A stretch of DNA of 64,000 nt, taken from Nocardioides marinisabuli. GTDB lineage: Bacteria; Actinomycetota; Actinomycetes; Propionibacteriales; Nocardioidaceae. The stretch is from assembly GCF_013466785.1 (NCBI RefSeq), contig NZ_CP059163.1, positions 3,100,001-3,164,000 on the forward strand. The letters are read 5' to 3'. The position numbers were made by a program, and so were the translations under genes. The notes under the pieces are model-generated. The model did no database searches. It saw nothing but the letters and a program-made list of their open reading frames with translations, and had not been told where the DNA came from. Positions 52,944 to 62,264 of this stretch are shown here, piece by piece; position 1 is the stretch's first letter; each line of letters opens with the position of its first letter.

Positions 52944-55349
52944 TCAGCCGACGTGGTCGACGACCCCGCCGCGGTAGCCCAGCGACTCCGTGTCGGGCCC
53001 CGCCGCCGCGCTCGTACGACGCGTGGGCCGCAGCAGGGTGCGGGGCAGCCAGGTGGCGCGGCGCCGGGCCCGGGGCGTGGTGCCGTCGAAGAGGGCCTGG
53101 ACCACCCGCTGGCCGTCGTCGTGGCGGTGCGCCGGGTCGGCGGCGCCGGCGGGGGCGTAGCGCAGCCGCTCGAGGTCGGCCACCAGCCGGTGCAGCGAGG
53201 CGACGGCCTCGGGTGCCTGCCCGGCACCGTGGCCGGGGCGCAGGCGGTCGTCGAGCGGGCTGCCGAGGTGGCCCACGAGACCGGCGCCGGTCTCGCGGGG
53301 CGAACGGCCCCCGGCGTAGGGCAGCCCGAGGTCGCGGGCGGTGTCGCGCAGCTCGTCCCAGATCTCCTCGGGCCCGGCCGCCAGACGGTGCTCGCGGCGG
53401 CGACGTCGCAGCGCGCCGGGCGCGAGCGCCAGGCCGACCAGCGCGAGCGCGCCGAGCAGCACACCGAGCAGGGTGCCCCAGGGGAACCCGCCGTCCGTGC
53501 TGCCGGCCGCGGCACCGGTCTCGGGGTCCAGCTCCTCCTCGGGGGCGGCGCTGGGCTCGCCGTTGCGGTCGGGCAGCTGGTCCTCGGCGCGCCCGCTCGG
53601 GCCGCTGGGCTCGGGCTGCTCGAGGTCGACGGCCTCGCGGGTGTAGGACGGCACGGCCCCGGCCCGCGCGGGGGGAGTGGGCTCGAAGCGGACCCAGCCC
53701 GAACCGGCGATGAAGAGCTCGGGCCAGGCGTGCAGGTCGTCGGAGGAGTACTCGTAGACGCCGTCGGCGATCCGCTGGGGCGTCAGGAACCCGACCGCGA
53801 CGCGGGCGGGGATGCCGAGCTGGCGGGCCATGACGGCCATCGCGCTGGCGAACTGCTCGCAGTAGCCGGTGCGGGCGTAGTCGCCCTCGGTGCTCAGGAA
53901 CTCCTCGAGCTCGTCGGTGCCGTTGCCGGGCGGCACGTTGCGCAGCGAGTACTCGAACTCCTGGCGGAACCAGTCCTGCAGCGCCACGGCCTTCTGGAAC
54001 CGGGTCGGGGCGCTCGCGGTGACCTGGTTGGCCAGCTGGCGGATCAGCGGCGGCATGCCGTCGGGCAGGTCGGTGTAGGACGCCGAGACCATGCCGACCG
54101 AGGACGGGGCGTCGGCGAGCTCCTGCGCCGAGAGGTCGAGGTCGACGCCGGTCATCGACCACCGGGTGCCGGTGAGGTCGAGGTCGGTGTCGCCGGCGAG
54201 GAAGTCCATCGTCGACTCGTCGTAGCGCCAGTCGCCCTCGGCCTCGACCCGGCTGACCGGTGCGAAGGTCGGCAGCCAGCGCGACGAGAACGTCTCGTAG
54301 GCCTCGATGCTGTAGTCGAGGGTGCGGCGCGGCACCGACTGGCTGACCCCGGTCAGGCTGGGCATCTCGCCGTCGGGACGGTTCTCGAGGGGGATCTCCC
54401 GGTCACCGGGGCTCCACTCGTTCTCGGAGAAGCGGTTGAGCACCGAGATCCGCAGGTACTCGGGCTCCACCTGCTCGCTGCGCACGGCCAGCAGCGGGGT
54501 GTCCTCGGGTCGGTTGAGGTCGCGCACCAGGTCGGTCATCGGGTTGTCGACGCTGATCTCGGTGTCGCCGCCCGGTCCGCGCCCGATGTCGAGCAGGTGC
54601 ACGTCGAGGGTCGGGACCGCCAGCGGCACCACCACGGCCAGCGCGGTCGCGACGCCGCCCACGGCGAGCGCGTTGACCCGCACGGTCGCGGTGTGCACGC
54701 CCAGGCCCGACGGCTCGGCCAACGGAGCGGTGAGGTCGTCGTTGCCGAGGCTGCGCCCCCAGCGCGCCACCTGCTCGCTCTCCTGGAGGTAGAGCATCGC
54801 GACGAAGCCGAGGGCGGAGAGGGCGAAGACCCACCACGTCAGGTCGGTGGCCAGCAGGCTGACCGGCACGCTGTAGACGGCCAGCAGCGGCAGGCCGGCC
54901 AGGGGCACCCGGCGCAGCCCGCAGGCCAGCAGGTCGACCAGCACCAGGCAGGCCAGCCCGCCGGCGAGCAGCAGCGGCTCGACCGCGGCCTCCGCGGTCG
55001 GCACGGGCGAGGCGTAGACGACGGCGCCCTCGCGCGCGTCGGCCAGCGCCACCAGCAGCGCGTCCCACGTCGCCCCGACGGGCAGCGGCGAGCCGACGAC
55101 GACCCAGCTCAGCGCCATCGCGCCGCTGAGCAGCTGCAGCAGCAGCACCGAGAGCGCACCGAGGCGCGACCAGCGCCCCACGGCACCGACGGCGGCCACC
55201 AGCAGGGCGAGGCCGAGCAGGGGGGAGAGGAACAACGAGGGCGCGTCGGTGAAGCCGCGCCACGACAGGATGCAGATCCACGTCGTCAGCGCCGCCACGG
55301 TGGAGAGGGTCAGGCCGGCGCCCGGGCTGCTGCGCGTCCGCGAGGTCAT
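52944..55349 (-). CDS. TgpA-like membrane transglutaminase
   Basis: Protein of 801 aa: six or seven N-terminal membrane helices (to about 235), an extracellular domain with the transglutaminase triad (Cys in TGYCEQFASAMAVMARQLGIPARV, His in DDLHAWPELFIAG, then Asp/Glu in the WVRFEPTP strand), a Pro/Glu linker, a further helix (about 625-645) and a cytoplasmic DUF4129-like tail. GGAGG 7 nt before the ATG. It overlaps the DUF58 stop (ATGA). Likely acts on cell-surface proteins with the MoxR partner. Confidence 0.9.
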   Translation of the reverse strand: MTSRTRSSPGAGLTLSTVAALTTWICILSWRGFTDAPSLFLSPLLGLALLVAAVGAVGRWSRLGALSVLLLQLLSGAMALSWVVVGSPLPVGATWDALLVALADAREGAVVYASPVPTAEAAVEPLLLAGGLACLVLVDLLACGLRRVPLAGLPLLAVYSVPVSLLATDLTWWVFALSALGFVAMLYLQESEQVARWGRSLGNDDLTAPLAEPSGLGVHTATVRVNALAVGGVATALAVVVPLAVPTLDVHLLDIGRGPGGDTEISVDNPMTDLVRDLNRPEDTPLLAVRSEQVEPEYLRISVLNRFSENEWSPGDREIPLENRPDGEMPSLTGVSQSVPRRTLDYSIEAYETFSSRWLPTFAPVSRVEAEGDWRYDESTMDFLAGDTDLDLTGTRWSMTGVDLDLSAQELADAPSSVGMVSASYTDLPDGMPPLIRQLANQVTASAPTRFQKAVALQDWFRQEFEYSLRNVPPGNGTDELEEFLSTEGDYARTGYCEQFASAMAVMARQLGIPARVAVGFLTPQRIADGVYEYSSDDLHAWPELFIAGSGWVRFEPTPPARAGAVPSYTREAVDLEQPEPSGPSGRAEDQLPDRNGEPSAAPEEELDPETGAAAGSTDGGFPWGTLLGVLLGALALVGLALAPGALRRRRREHRLAAGPEEIWDELRDTARDLGLPYAGGRSPRETGAGLVGHLGSPLDDRLRPGHGAGQAPEAVASLHRLVADLERLRYAPAGAADPAHRHDDGQRVVQALFDGTTPRARRRATWLPRTLLRPTRRTSAAAGPDTESLGYRGGVVDHVG

Positions 55350-56632
55350 CGCCCCACCTCCGTCGTACGCCGCTCGGGCGCGGCGCGCCGGGCACCGGAC
55401 CGGGCGCCGGCCCCGAGCTCCTGCCAGCGCGCCTCGAGCCGGTCGCGCGGGCCGAGGGTGGTGACCCGCCAGCCCTGCTGGGCCAGCAGCCCGGTCGCCG
55501 GGGCGGTGCTGGCGCCGGTGGCGCCGACCCAGGCCTCCACGTCGAGGGCCAGCGCGAGCGCGCTGCCCTGGTGGGACTGCATGCGGCGCAGCACCGGGGC
55601 GTCGTGCTGCTGGACGGCGCCGAGCACGGCGACGACCAGGCCGCCGTGGCCGGCCTCGCCCAGCCAGGCGGTGTCGAGGCGGGGCGCCGGGGTCGGGCGC
55701 AGCACGGCCAGCGACTCCAGCAGGGGGGCCGTGCTCGGCTCGGCGCCCCGCTCGTGCCAGCCGCTCGAGCGGTCCTCGCCGGCCGCGGTCACCAGCCGTA
55801 CGGCGAACCCGCGCCGGGTCAGGTGCACCGCCACCGACGCCGCGGCGCTGACGGCGGTCTCGAGCGAGGAGGCGATGCCCTCGCCGCGGTGGGCGACCTC
55901 GCGGTTGTCGAGGAAGACGGTGGCGCGGGAGTGCCAGGGCTGCTCCTCGCGGCGCACCATCAGCTCGCCGACCCGCGCCGAGCTCGGCCAGTGCACCCGG
56001 CGCAGGTCGTCGCCGCGGCGGTACTCGCGCACCGTGACGTCCTCGGCGCTGCCGGTGGCGAAGGCGCGGGGGCGGTTGTCGCCGGAGCCGCTCTCGGAGC
56101 CGCCGAGCGGGATCGCCGGCAGCGCGACGGTGCGGGGGGTGACGGTGAGCGCGGAGGTGGTGCGGAAGGCCCGGCCGAGCTCGACGAGGCCGAAGGGGTC
56201 GCTGACGCGCACCGACATCGGGCCGACCTCGAAGCGGCCGCGCACGTCGGAGCGCACCTGGTAGCCGACCTGGCGCTGCCAGCCGTGGCCGATGCCCTCG
56301 AGCACGAAGCGGGGACGGGTGCCCAGCACGTAGGGCACGTGGTCCTCGAGCAGCAGCACGCCGCTGGGCGTGCGGCCCTCGTTGCTCAGCGAGAGCGTCA
56401 CGCGGGCCTGCTGCCCGGCGGTGACCAGCGGCGGGGAGACCGTGCGCACCAGCGCCAGGCGGTAGCGGCTGCGACCCAGCACCAGCGCGGTGACCAGGGG
56501 CAGGGCCAGCACCAGCACGCCGACGCGGGTCAGCGCGGGCTGCCCGAGCAGGACGGCGCAGACCACGGCGGTGACCCCGGCGGCCACGAACGCGCGCCCG
56601 CGCACGGTCAGCCCGGCCAGCGCCTCCCTCAC
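55346..56632 (-). CDS. DUF58 domain protein (MoxR-associated)
   Basis: Protein of 428 aa. Two N-terminal membrane helices (about 12-30 and 33-50), a beta domain, then the DUF58 signature VREYRRGDDLRRVHWPSSARVGELMVRREE at about 200-230, leading into a von Willebrand A-like region. It works with MoxR AAA ATPases as an adaptor. GTG start with GGAGG 5 nt upstream. Middle gene of the MoxR-DUF58-TgpA operon. Confidence 0.9.
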   Translation of the reverse strand: MREALAGLTVRGRAFVAAGVTAVVCAVLLGQPALTRVGVLVLALPLVTALVLGRSRYRLALVRTVSPPLVTAGQQARVTLSLSNEGRTPSGVLLLEDHVPYVLGTRPRFVLEGIGHGWQRQVGYQVRSDVRGRFEVGPMSVRVSDPFGLVELGRAFRTTSALTVTPRTVALPAIPLGGSESGSGDNRPRAFATGSAEDVTVREYRRGDDLRRVHWPSSARVGELMVRREEQPWHSRATVFLDNREVAHRGEGIASSLETAVSAAASVAVHLTRRGFAVRLVTAAGEDRSSGWHERGAEPSTAPLLESLAVLRPTPAPRLDTAWLGEAGHGGLVVAVLGAVQQHDAPVLRRMQSHQGSALALALDVEAWVGATGASTAPATGLLAQQGWRVTTLGPRDRLEARWQELGAGARSGARRAAPERRTTEVGR

Positions 56633-56656
56633 GACGTCCTCCCCACGACCGCGGCC

Positions 56657-57634
56657 TCAGCCGCGGGTGCCGTCGGGCACCGGCACGGCGGCGACGAGGC
56701 GCTCCAGGATCTCGTCGGTGCCGCGCCCGTTCATCGAGGCCTCGACGCTGGGCAGCAGCCGGTGGGTCAGCACCCGGGGCGCCAGGGCGCGCACGTCGTC
56801 GGGCAGCACGTAGTCGCGACCGTGCAGCGCGGCGTACGCCTTGGCGGCGCGCACCAGGTGCAGGGTCGCGCGCGGCGAGGCGCCCAGCACCAGCTCGTCG
56901 GTACGCCGCGTGGCCGAGGTGAGCGCGACGGTGTAGCGCTGCACGGCCTCGGCGACGTAGACCTGGCCCACGATGGCGGTGAGCTTGCGGATCTCGGCGG
57001 CGTCCGTGACGTGCTCGAGGTCGTCGAGCGGGTTGCCGCCGGTGTGGCCGGCGATCATCGCCAGCTCGGCGGCCTCGACGGGGTAGCCCATCGAGGTGCG
57101 CACCATGAAGCGGTCGCGCTGCGCCTCGGGCAGCGTGTAGGTGCCCTCCATCTCCACCGGGTTCTGGGTGGCGATGACCATGAAGGGCGTCTCGAGCTGG
57201 TAGGTCGCGTTGTCGACGGTGACCTGGCGCTCCTCCATGCACTCCAGCAGCGCCGACTGGGTCTTGGGGGAGGCGCGGTTGATCTCGTCGCCGACCACGA
57301 TGTTGGCGAAGACGCCGCCGGGGCGGAACTCGAACTGGCGGGTGTCCTGGTTGAAGACCGACACGCCGGTCACGTCGGAGGGCAGCAGGTCGGGCGTGAA
57401 CTGGATGCGTCGCACGGTCGAGTCGATCGAGCGGGCCAGCGCCTTGCTGAGCATCGTCTTGCCGACGCCGGGCACGTCCTCGATCAACAGGTGCCCCTCG
57501 GCGAGCAGCACCACGAGCGCCGAGCTGACGACCTCGGGCTTGCCCTCGATGACGCGCTCCACGTTGGTGCGCACGCGCTCCATCACGCGCGCCAGCGTCT
57601 CGAGGTCGGCGCCTCCAGCTGTCGGAGATCCCAC
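56657..57634 (-). CDS. MoxR-family AAA+ ATPase
   Basis: Protein of 325 aa: Walker A EDVPGVGKTML, Walker B VVGDEINRASPKTQSALLE, sensor 1 ATQNPVEMEGTYTLPEAQRDRF, and a C-terminal lid domain. Chaperone-like ATPase that probably activates the DUF58 and TgpA partners. GTG start with AAGGGA upstream. First gene of the operon, divergent from mraZ. Confidence 0.93.
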   Translation of the reverse strand: MGSPTAGGADLETLARVMERVRTNVERVIEGKPEVVSSALVVLLAEGHLLIEDVPGVGKTMLSKALARSIDSTVRRIQFTPDLLPSDVTGVSVFNQDTRQFEFRPGGVFANIVVGDEINRASPKTQSALLECMEERQVTVDNATYQLETPFMVIATQNPVEMEGTYTLPEAQRDRFMVRTSMGYPVEAAELAMIAGHTGGNPLDDLEHVTDAAEIRKLTAIVGQVYVAEAVQRYTVALTSATRRTDELVLGASPRATLHLVRAAKAYAALHGRDYVLPDDVRALAPRVLTHRLLPSVEASMNGRGTDEILERLVAAVPVPDGTRG

Positions 57635-57796
57635 GAGCGGTCCCTTCCAGGTCGTGCCGGTGCCCGGCAGTGGGTTTCCACCGTATGCCGTCGCGGCAAC
57701 ACCGCGCCCCCACAGGTGCGGGCCAGGTGCGGGCCGGTGGTGGGGAGGGTCCAGCGGCGCGGGGGAGCGGAGGGGGTGGAAGGGGGCGGAATGTGG

Positions 57797-57838
57797 TTGA
57801 CGGTGGAGCGTTGTGGAGTAGAGTGGTGGAAAGTGGAG
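57797..57838 (+). promoter_or_regulatory. mraZ promoter with four decameric MraZ boxes
   Basis: -35 TTGACG (57797-57802) and -10 TAGAGT (57819-57824), 16 nt apart. GTGGAG, GTGGAG, GTGGTG and GTGGAG start at 57803, 57813, 57823 and 57833, exactly 10 bp apart and covering the -10. MraZ octamers bind such same-face direct repeats, so the operon is very likely autorepressed. The rest of the 244-bp gap to the MoxR gene holds no gene. Confidence 0.75.
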
Positions 57839-57878
57839 CAAGTGACCGTCCCGGGGCTTGTCGACGTGGAGGTGCGAT

Positions 57879-58304
57879 GTGTTCTTCATGGGCACCTACA
57901 CCCCCAAGGTCGACGAGAAGGGACGCCTCTTCCTCCCGGCCAAGTTCAGGGACGCACTGTCGGAGGGGCTCGTGATCACGCAAGGACAGGAGAACTGCCT
58001 GACCGTGTGGCCCGAGGCGACGTTCATGGCCGAGGCACGGCGGGCCCAGGAGACCCCGATGACCAACAAGGACGCGCGCGACTACCGGCGCGTGCTGTTC
58101 GCGGGGGCCGAGCAGGGCACGCCCGACAAGCAGGGGCGCATCGGCATCTCGCCGATCCTGCGCGCCAGCGCCGGCATCGAGCGCGACGTGGTCGTGGCCG
58201 GCGTCGGTGACCGGGTCGAGATCTGGAACCCCCAGCGCTGGGCGGAGTACTCCGCCGGCGCCCAGGCCAAGTTCGCCGAGCTCGACGAGACACCCCCGCT
58301 CTGA
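57879..58304 (+). CDS. mraZ: Transcriptional regulator MraZ
   Basis: Protein of 141 aa with two AbrB-like repeats: GTYTPKVDEKGRLFLPAKFR near the start and GTPDKQGRIGISPILRASAG in the second half. Binds the decameric repeats upstream of its own gene and sets expression of the division cluster. GTG start with GGAGG 6 nt before; the common N-terminus FFMGT is kept. Confidence 0.95.
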   Translation: MFFMGTYTPKVDEKGRLFLPAKFRDALSEGLVITQGQENCLTVWPEATFMAEARRAQETPMTNKDARDYRRVLFAGAEQGTPDKQGRIGISPILRASAGIERDVVVAGVGDRVEIWNPQRWAEYSAGAQAKFAELDETPPL

Positions 58305-58348
58305 CCAGCACCACCTCGCTCCACCCCGCACCACCACAACAGGACAGC

Positions 58349-58499
58349 GATCCGCAGGGCCCGGTCTCGGCCCGCTCCCCACCTCGTCTTCTGGGACACC
58401 TTCCCCGGCCCCAGACGGCACCCGGCTCTGTAGCACCTTCCCCGGTTCCAGAGCCCCACGAAGCACCGGCGAGCGGGCAGGGACCAGACCCTGCGGATC
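58349..58499 (+). ncRNA. mraW-like leader RNA with two CTTCCCC-loop hairpins
   Basis: In the 250-nt gap after mraZ, GATCCGCAGGG (58349-58359) pairs with 58489-58499, and CCCGCTC (58371-58377) with 58471-58477. Inside are two hairpins: one about 58385-58417 and one with stem GGCTCTG/CAGAGCC (58424-58430, 58449-58455). Each carries CTTCCCC in its loop (58400-58406 and 58437-58443). The published actinobacterial mraW motif is a hairpin with a CUUCCCC-like loop in front of mraW operons; this matches, in duplicate. Confidence 0.7.
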
Positions 58500-58555
58500 C
58501 CCCACCACCACTCCCAGCACCAGCCACGCAGCAATCTCCCGATGGGGTCGAGACC

Positions 58556-58738
58556 ATGAGCAGCACCCAGGTCGACGGACTGACCGGCGGCGCCCCCGGC
58601 GCCCGACCGGCCCCCGGCGCCCCCGCGCCCCGGGTGCGCCACCAGGCCCAGGACGCGCTGCGGCTGATGGCCTTCTCGGCGGCGATGTCGCTCAGTGCCG
58701 CGGTCGCCTTCACGCTCCTGACGAGCCTGGGCCGCTGA
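58556..58738 (+). CDS. Small single-helix membrane protein
   Basis: Protein of 60 aa: a Pro/Gly/Ala-rich N-terminal half and one hydrophobic helix at about 36-57 ending in SLGR. It lies 1 bp before the rsmH start, so it is the first coding unit after the leader RNA. GGGG precedes the ATG by 8 nt. Function unknown; a divisome-linked role is inferred only from position. Confidence 0.65.
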   Translation: MSSTQVDGLTGGAPGARPAPGAPAPRVRHQAQDALRLMAFSAAMSLSAAVAFTLLTSLGR

Positions 58739-58739
58739 C

Positions 58740-59720
58740 GTGGCCGGCCCCTCGCACGTCCCGGTGCTCCTCGACCGGGTCGTGGCACTGCTCGCTCCCG
58801 CGCTCGACCACCCGGGCGCCGTGCTCGTCGACTGCACCCTGGGTCTCGGCGGCCACTCCGAGGCGGTCCTCGAGCGCCTCCCGCAGGCCAGCGTCATCGG
58901 CATCGACCGCGACCCGGCCGCCCTCGAGCTGGCTGGTCGGCGGTTGGCGGCGTACGGCGACCGGTTCCGCGGCGTGCACGCGGTCTACGACGAGATCCCC
59001 GAGGTGCTCGACGAGCTCGGCCTCGACCACGTCGACGCGGTGCTCTTCGACCTCGGCGTCTCCTCGATGCAGCTCGACGTGCGCGAGCGCGGCTTCGCCT
59101 ACGCCGAGGACGCCCCCCTCGACATGCGGATGGGCAGCACCGGCCCCACCGCCGCCGACGTGCTCAACACCTACTCAGCGGCCGAGCTGACCCGGGTCCT
59201 GCGCGACTACGGCGAGGAGAAGTTCGCCCGCAAGATCGCCGGGGCCATCGTGCGCCGCCGCGAGAGCGAGCCCTTCACCACCTCGGCCGCGCTGGTCGAG
59301 CTGCTGTACGCCGAGATCCCGGCGCCCGCGCGCCGCACCGGCGGCCACCCGGCCAAGCGGACCTTCCAGGCGCTGCGCATGGAGGTCAACGACGAGCTCG
59401 CGGTGCTGCGCCGCGCGGTGCCGGCGGCCATCGAGGCCATCGGGGTCGGCGGCCGGGTGGTGGTCGAGTCCTACCACTCGTTGGAGGACCGGCTGGTCAA
59501 GCAGGCCTTCACCGCCGCCACCCGCTCGGAGGTCCCCGTCGACCTGCCGTTCGTGCCGGAGGGCAGCGAGCCCGCCCTGCGCCTGGTCACCCGCGGCTCC
59601 GAGAAGGCCGACGCGGCCGAGATCGAGGCCAACCCGCGCGCCGCCTCGGTGCGCCTGCGCGCCGTCGAACGCGTGCGACCCACCACTGACACCACCACCG
59701 GAAGGGGAGCAGCCCGATGA
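58740..59720 (+). CDS. rsmH: 16S rRNA (cytosine(1402)-N(4))-methyltransferase
   Basis: Methylates C1402 of 16S rRNA. The 326-aa protein shows [27 protein letters not shown] for SAM binding, [24 protein letters not shown], and [15 protein letters not shown] near the C-terminus. GTG start directly after the small ORF; the stop overlaps the ftsL ATG (ATGA). Confidence 0.96.
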   Translation: MAGPSHVPVLLDRVVALLAPALDHPGAVLVDCTLGLGGHSEAVLERLPQASVIGIDRDPAALELAGRRLAAYGDRFRGVHAVYDEIPEVLDELGLDHVDAVLFDLGVSSMQLDVRERGFAYAEDAPLDMRMGSTGPTAADVLNTYSAAELTRVLRDYGEEKFARKIAGAIVRRRESEPFTTSAALVELLYAEIPAPARRTGGHPAKRTFQALRMEVNDELAVLRRAVPAAIEAIGVGGRVVVESYHSLEDRLVKQAFTAATRSEVPVDLPFVPEGSEPALRLVTRGSEKADAAEIEANPRAASVRLRAVERVRPTTDTTTGRGAAR

Positions 59721-60402
59721 GCAGTCTCTACAGCCCGCAGGGCACGGCCCGGAGCCGGGTGCCGCGCATCGCCGGCGCCGCGGTCGAGCGCGCCCGCCTC
59801 AGCGTGGTGCCGGTCGCGCGCACCCGCGCGGCCAGGGTCCCGTTCGTCAGCCTGGTGACCGTGCTGCTGCTCGGTGGCGTCGTGGGCCTGCTGCTCTTCA
59901 ACACCTCCATGCAGCAGTCGGCCTTCGCCGCCACCTCGCTCGAGCAGCGCGCCACCGTGCTCTCGGCCCGCCAGGAGGCGCTGGCCACCAAGCTCGAGCG
60001 GCTGCGCGACCCGCAGGAGATCGCGCGCAAGGCCCAGCGGATGGGCATGCAGGTGCCGGCCGCACCGCTCTTCCTCGACCTCTCCGACGGCTCGGTCTCC
60101 GGCGACGCCAGCGGCGCCACCCTCGGTGCCCGCGTCGCGCTCGACCCGCTGCCCCCGCGCGGCCCTCCGAGCTCGACCCGCCGGCCACGGTGGTGACCCC
60201 GCCCGAGGGCGTGCTGGCCGACCCGCGTGGCGGCGGCTCCGGCGGCGGCGACGGGAGTAGGAACGAGCAGGACGAGAAGAAGCAGACCAAGGCCGAGAAG
60301 AAGGCCGAGAAGAAGGCTGAGAAGAAGGCTGAGCGCAAGGCCGAGAAGGCCGAGAAGAAGGCCGAGCGCAAGGCGAAGAAGAACGAGTCCGACCGCGGCT
60401 GA
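59717..60402 (+). CDS. ftsL: FtsL-like cell division protein, frameshifted near 60160
   Basis: Bitopic septum protein: basic cytoplasmic N-terminus, one membrane helix (about 42-62, [20 protein letters not shown]), then a short coiled coil ([22 protein letters not shown]) and RMGMQVP. The frame as given stops at 60196, but a one-base loss near 60160 restores an open frame to 60402 that adds [10 protein letters not shown] and a Lys/Glu/Ala-rich tail of about 40 residues. Corrected length is about 228 aa. Position between rsmH and ftsI supports the call. Confidence 0.82.
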
Positions 60403-60452
60403 GCCGCGACCCGCCCCACCGACCCCCGCACCGCACCCAGGGAGGAGCCCTC

Positions 60453-62264
60453 GTGCCCACCACGCGCCCGACGCCGAGCAGCGAGGTCGCCGCTCGCCGC
60501 GGCCAGCCGCACTTCCGACTGCGCGTCGGGTTCGTGCTGATCGCGATGGTCCTCTCGGTCTTCGCCGGGCGCCTGGTGCAGCTGCAGGGCATCGACCCCA
60601 AGGCGTACGCCGAGATGGCGGCGGCCGAGGGCGTCGACGAGATGGTGCTGCCGGCCGAGCGGGGCGCGATCCTCGACCGCAACGGCGAGCCCCTGGCCGA
60701 GTCGGCCGACGGGCTGATGGTGGTGGCCGACCCGGCGCTGGTGAACACCGACGACGAGGGCCGCGAGGTCGACCGGGCCCCGGAGGTCGCGAAGTTCCTC
60801 TCCAACAAGCTCGACGTCGACTACTTCACGATCCTGCAGCGGCTGCGCACCGAGAGCCGCTTCCAGTACGTCGCCCGCGGCGTGCCGGCGGCCACCGCGA
60901 CCAAGGTCGTCGACCGCGCCGAGGAGCTCGGCTTCTCGGGGCTGTCGACGTGGCGCGACCCGGTGCGCGAGTACCCGGCCGACGACGTGGCCGCCAACCT
61001 GGTCGGCTTCCTGGGCACCCCGCTCGCCGACGGCACCCCCCAGCCGCTCGCGGGCTTCGAGCGCACCTTCGACGAGCTCCTCTCCGGCACCGACGGCTCG
61101 GCGCGCTACTCGGTGGCGGCCGGCAACAAGCTGCCGCTGGGTGAGAGCACTGTCGTCGAGGCGCAGGACGGCGAGGACCTGACGCTGACCATCGACCGCG
61201 AGCTGCAGTGGTACGCCCAGCGCGTGGTGCGCCAGACGGTGCAGCAGTCGCGCGGCGACTCCGGCCTCGCGGTGGTGATGGACTCGCGCACCGGTGAGGT
61301 GCTGGCGCTGGCCGACCACCCGACGTTCGACGCCAACGCGCCGCTGGCCTCCGACGAGGCCGACCTGGGGTCGCGGGCGATGAGCGACGTCTACGAGCCT
61401 GGCTCGGTCTCGAAGGTGCTGACCATGGCCGGCCTGCTCGACGCCGGCAAGGTCACCCCGCGCACCCGCCTGACGGTGCCGGGCTCGCTGGCCCGCCAGG
61501 ACCGCACCATCGGCGACTGGTTCCCGCACGACACGATCCGGCTGACGCTGGCCGGGGTGCTGGCCAAGTCCTCCAACATCGGCACCGTGCTGGCCTCCGA
61601 CAAGTTCGAGGACGGCCAGATGCGCCGCTACCTCGCCGCCTTCGGGCTCGGCTCCGCGACCGGGGCGGGGGTGCGCGGCGAGTCGGCCGGGATCCTTCCC
61701 GACCCCTCGCTGTGGACCAGCCAGGCCCAGGACCGCATCGCCTTCGGCCAGTCGGTCTCGGTCAACGCCCTGCAGATGGCCGCTGCGATCAACACCGTGG
61801 CCAACGGCGGGGTGCGCATCGACCCCAGCCTGGTGCGCGGCAGCGCCACCACCGACGCCGGCGAGCAGGTCGGCACCGACCAGGCCACCACGACCCAGGT
61901 CATCAGCGCCGAGGCCGCCCGCAAGACCGCGCTGATGATGGAGCGGGTGGTCGACCCCGAGGCCGGTGTCGCCCCGGGCGCGCAGGTCCCCGGCTACCGG
62001 GTCGCGGGCAAGACCGGCACCGCCCAGCGGGTCGGCGAGGAGTGCCGCTGCTACGACGGCACCTTCACCGTCTCCTTCGCCGGCTTCGCCCCCGCCGACG
62101 ACCCGCGCTTCACCGTCTACGTCGTGGTGCAGAACCCGCGCAACGGCGGCGGCGGCGGCTCGGTCGCCGGCCCGGCGTTCGCCAAGATCACCGGCTACGC
62201 GCTGCGCCGCTACGCCGTGCCCCCCACCGGCACCCCCGCCTCGGACCTCCCCGTCGAGTGGTGA
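60453..62264 (+). CDS. ftsI: Septal peptidoglycan transpeptidase (PBP3/FtsI, class B PBP)
   Basis: Cross-links septal peptidoglycan. The 603-aa protein has one N-terminal helix (about 24-42), a pedestal domain (AERGAILDRNGEPLAES), and a transpeptidase domain with SVSK (about 318-321), SSN (about 373-375) and KTGT (520-523). GTG start with GGAGG 7 nt before. Its TGA forms part of the first type A repeat unit downstream. Confidence 0.96.
   Translation: MPTTRPTPSSEVAARRGQPHFRLRVGFVLIAMVLSVFAGRLVQLQGIDPKAYAEMAAAEGVDEMVLPAERGAILDRNGEPLAESADGLMVVADPALVNTDDEGREVDRAPEVAKFLSNKLDVDYFTILQRLRTESRFQYVARGVPAATATKVVDRAEELGFSGLSTWRDPVREYPADDVAANLVGFLGTPLADGTPQPLAGFERTFDELLSGTDGSARYSVAAGNKLPLGESTVVEAQDGEDLTLTIDRELQWYAQRVVRQTVQQSRGDSGLAVVMDSRTGEVLALADHPTFDANAPLASDEADLGSRAMSDVYEPGSVSKVLTMAGLLDAGKVTPRTRLTVPGSLARQDRTIGDWFPHDTIRLTLAGVLAKSSNIGTVLASDKFEDGQMRRYLAAFGLGSATGAGVRGESAGILPDPSLWTSQAQDRIAFGQSVSVNALQMAAAINTVANGGVRIDPSLVRGSATTDAGEQVGTDQATTTQVISAEAARKTALMMERVVDPEAGVAPGAQVPGYRVAGKTGTAQRVGEECRCYDGTFTVSFAGFAPADDPRFTVYVVVQNPRNGGGGGSVAGPAFAKITGYALRRYAVPPTGTPASDLPVEW

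Noticed and set aside
52944..58520. 1,858-aa minus-strand frame read as a single giant protein
   Set aside because: Only the TgpA part (to 55349) is protein-like; the remainder is out-of-frame reading of the DUF58 and MoxR genes.
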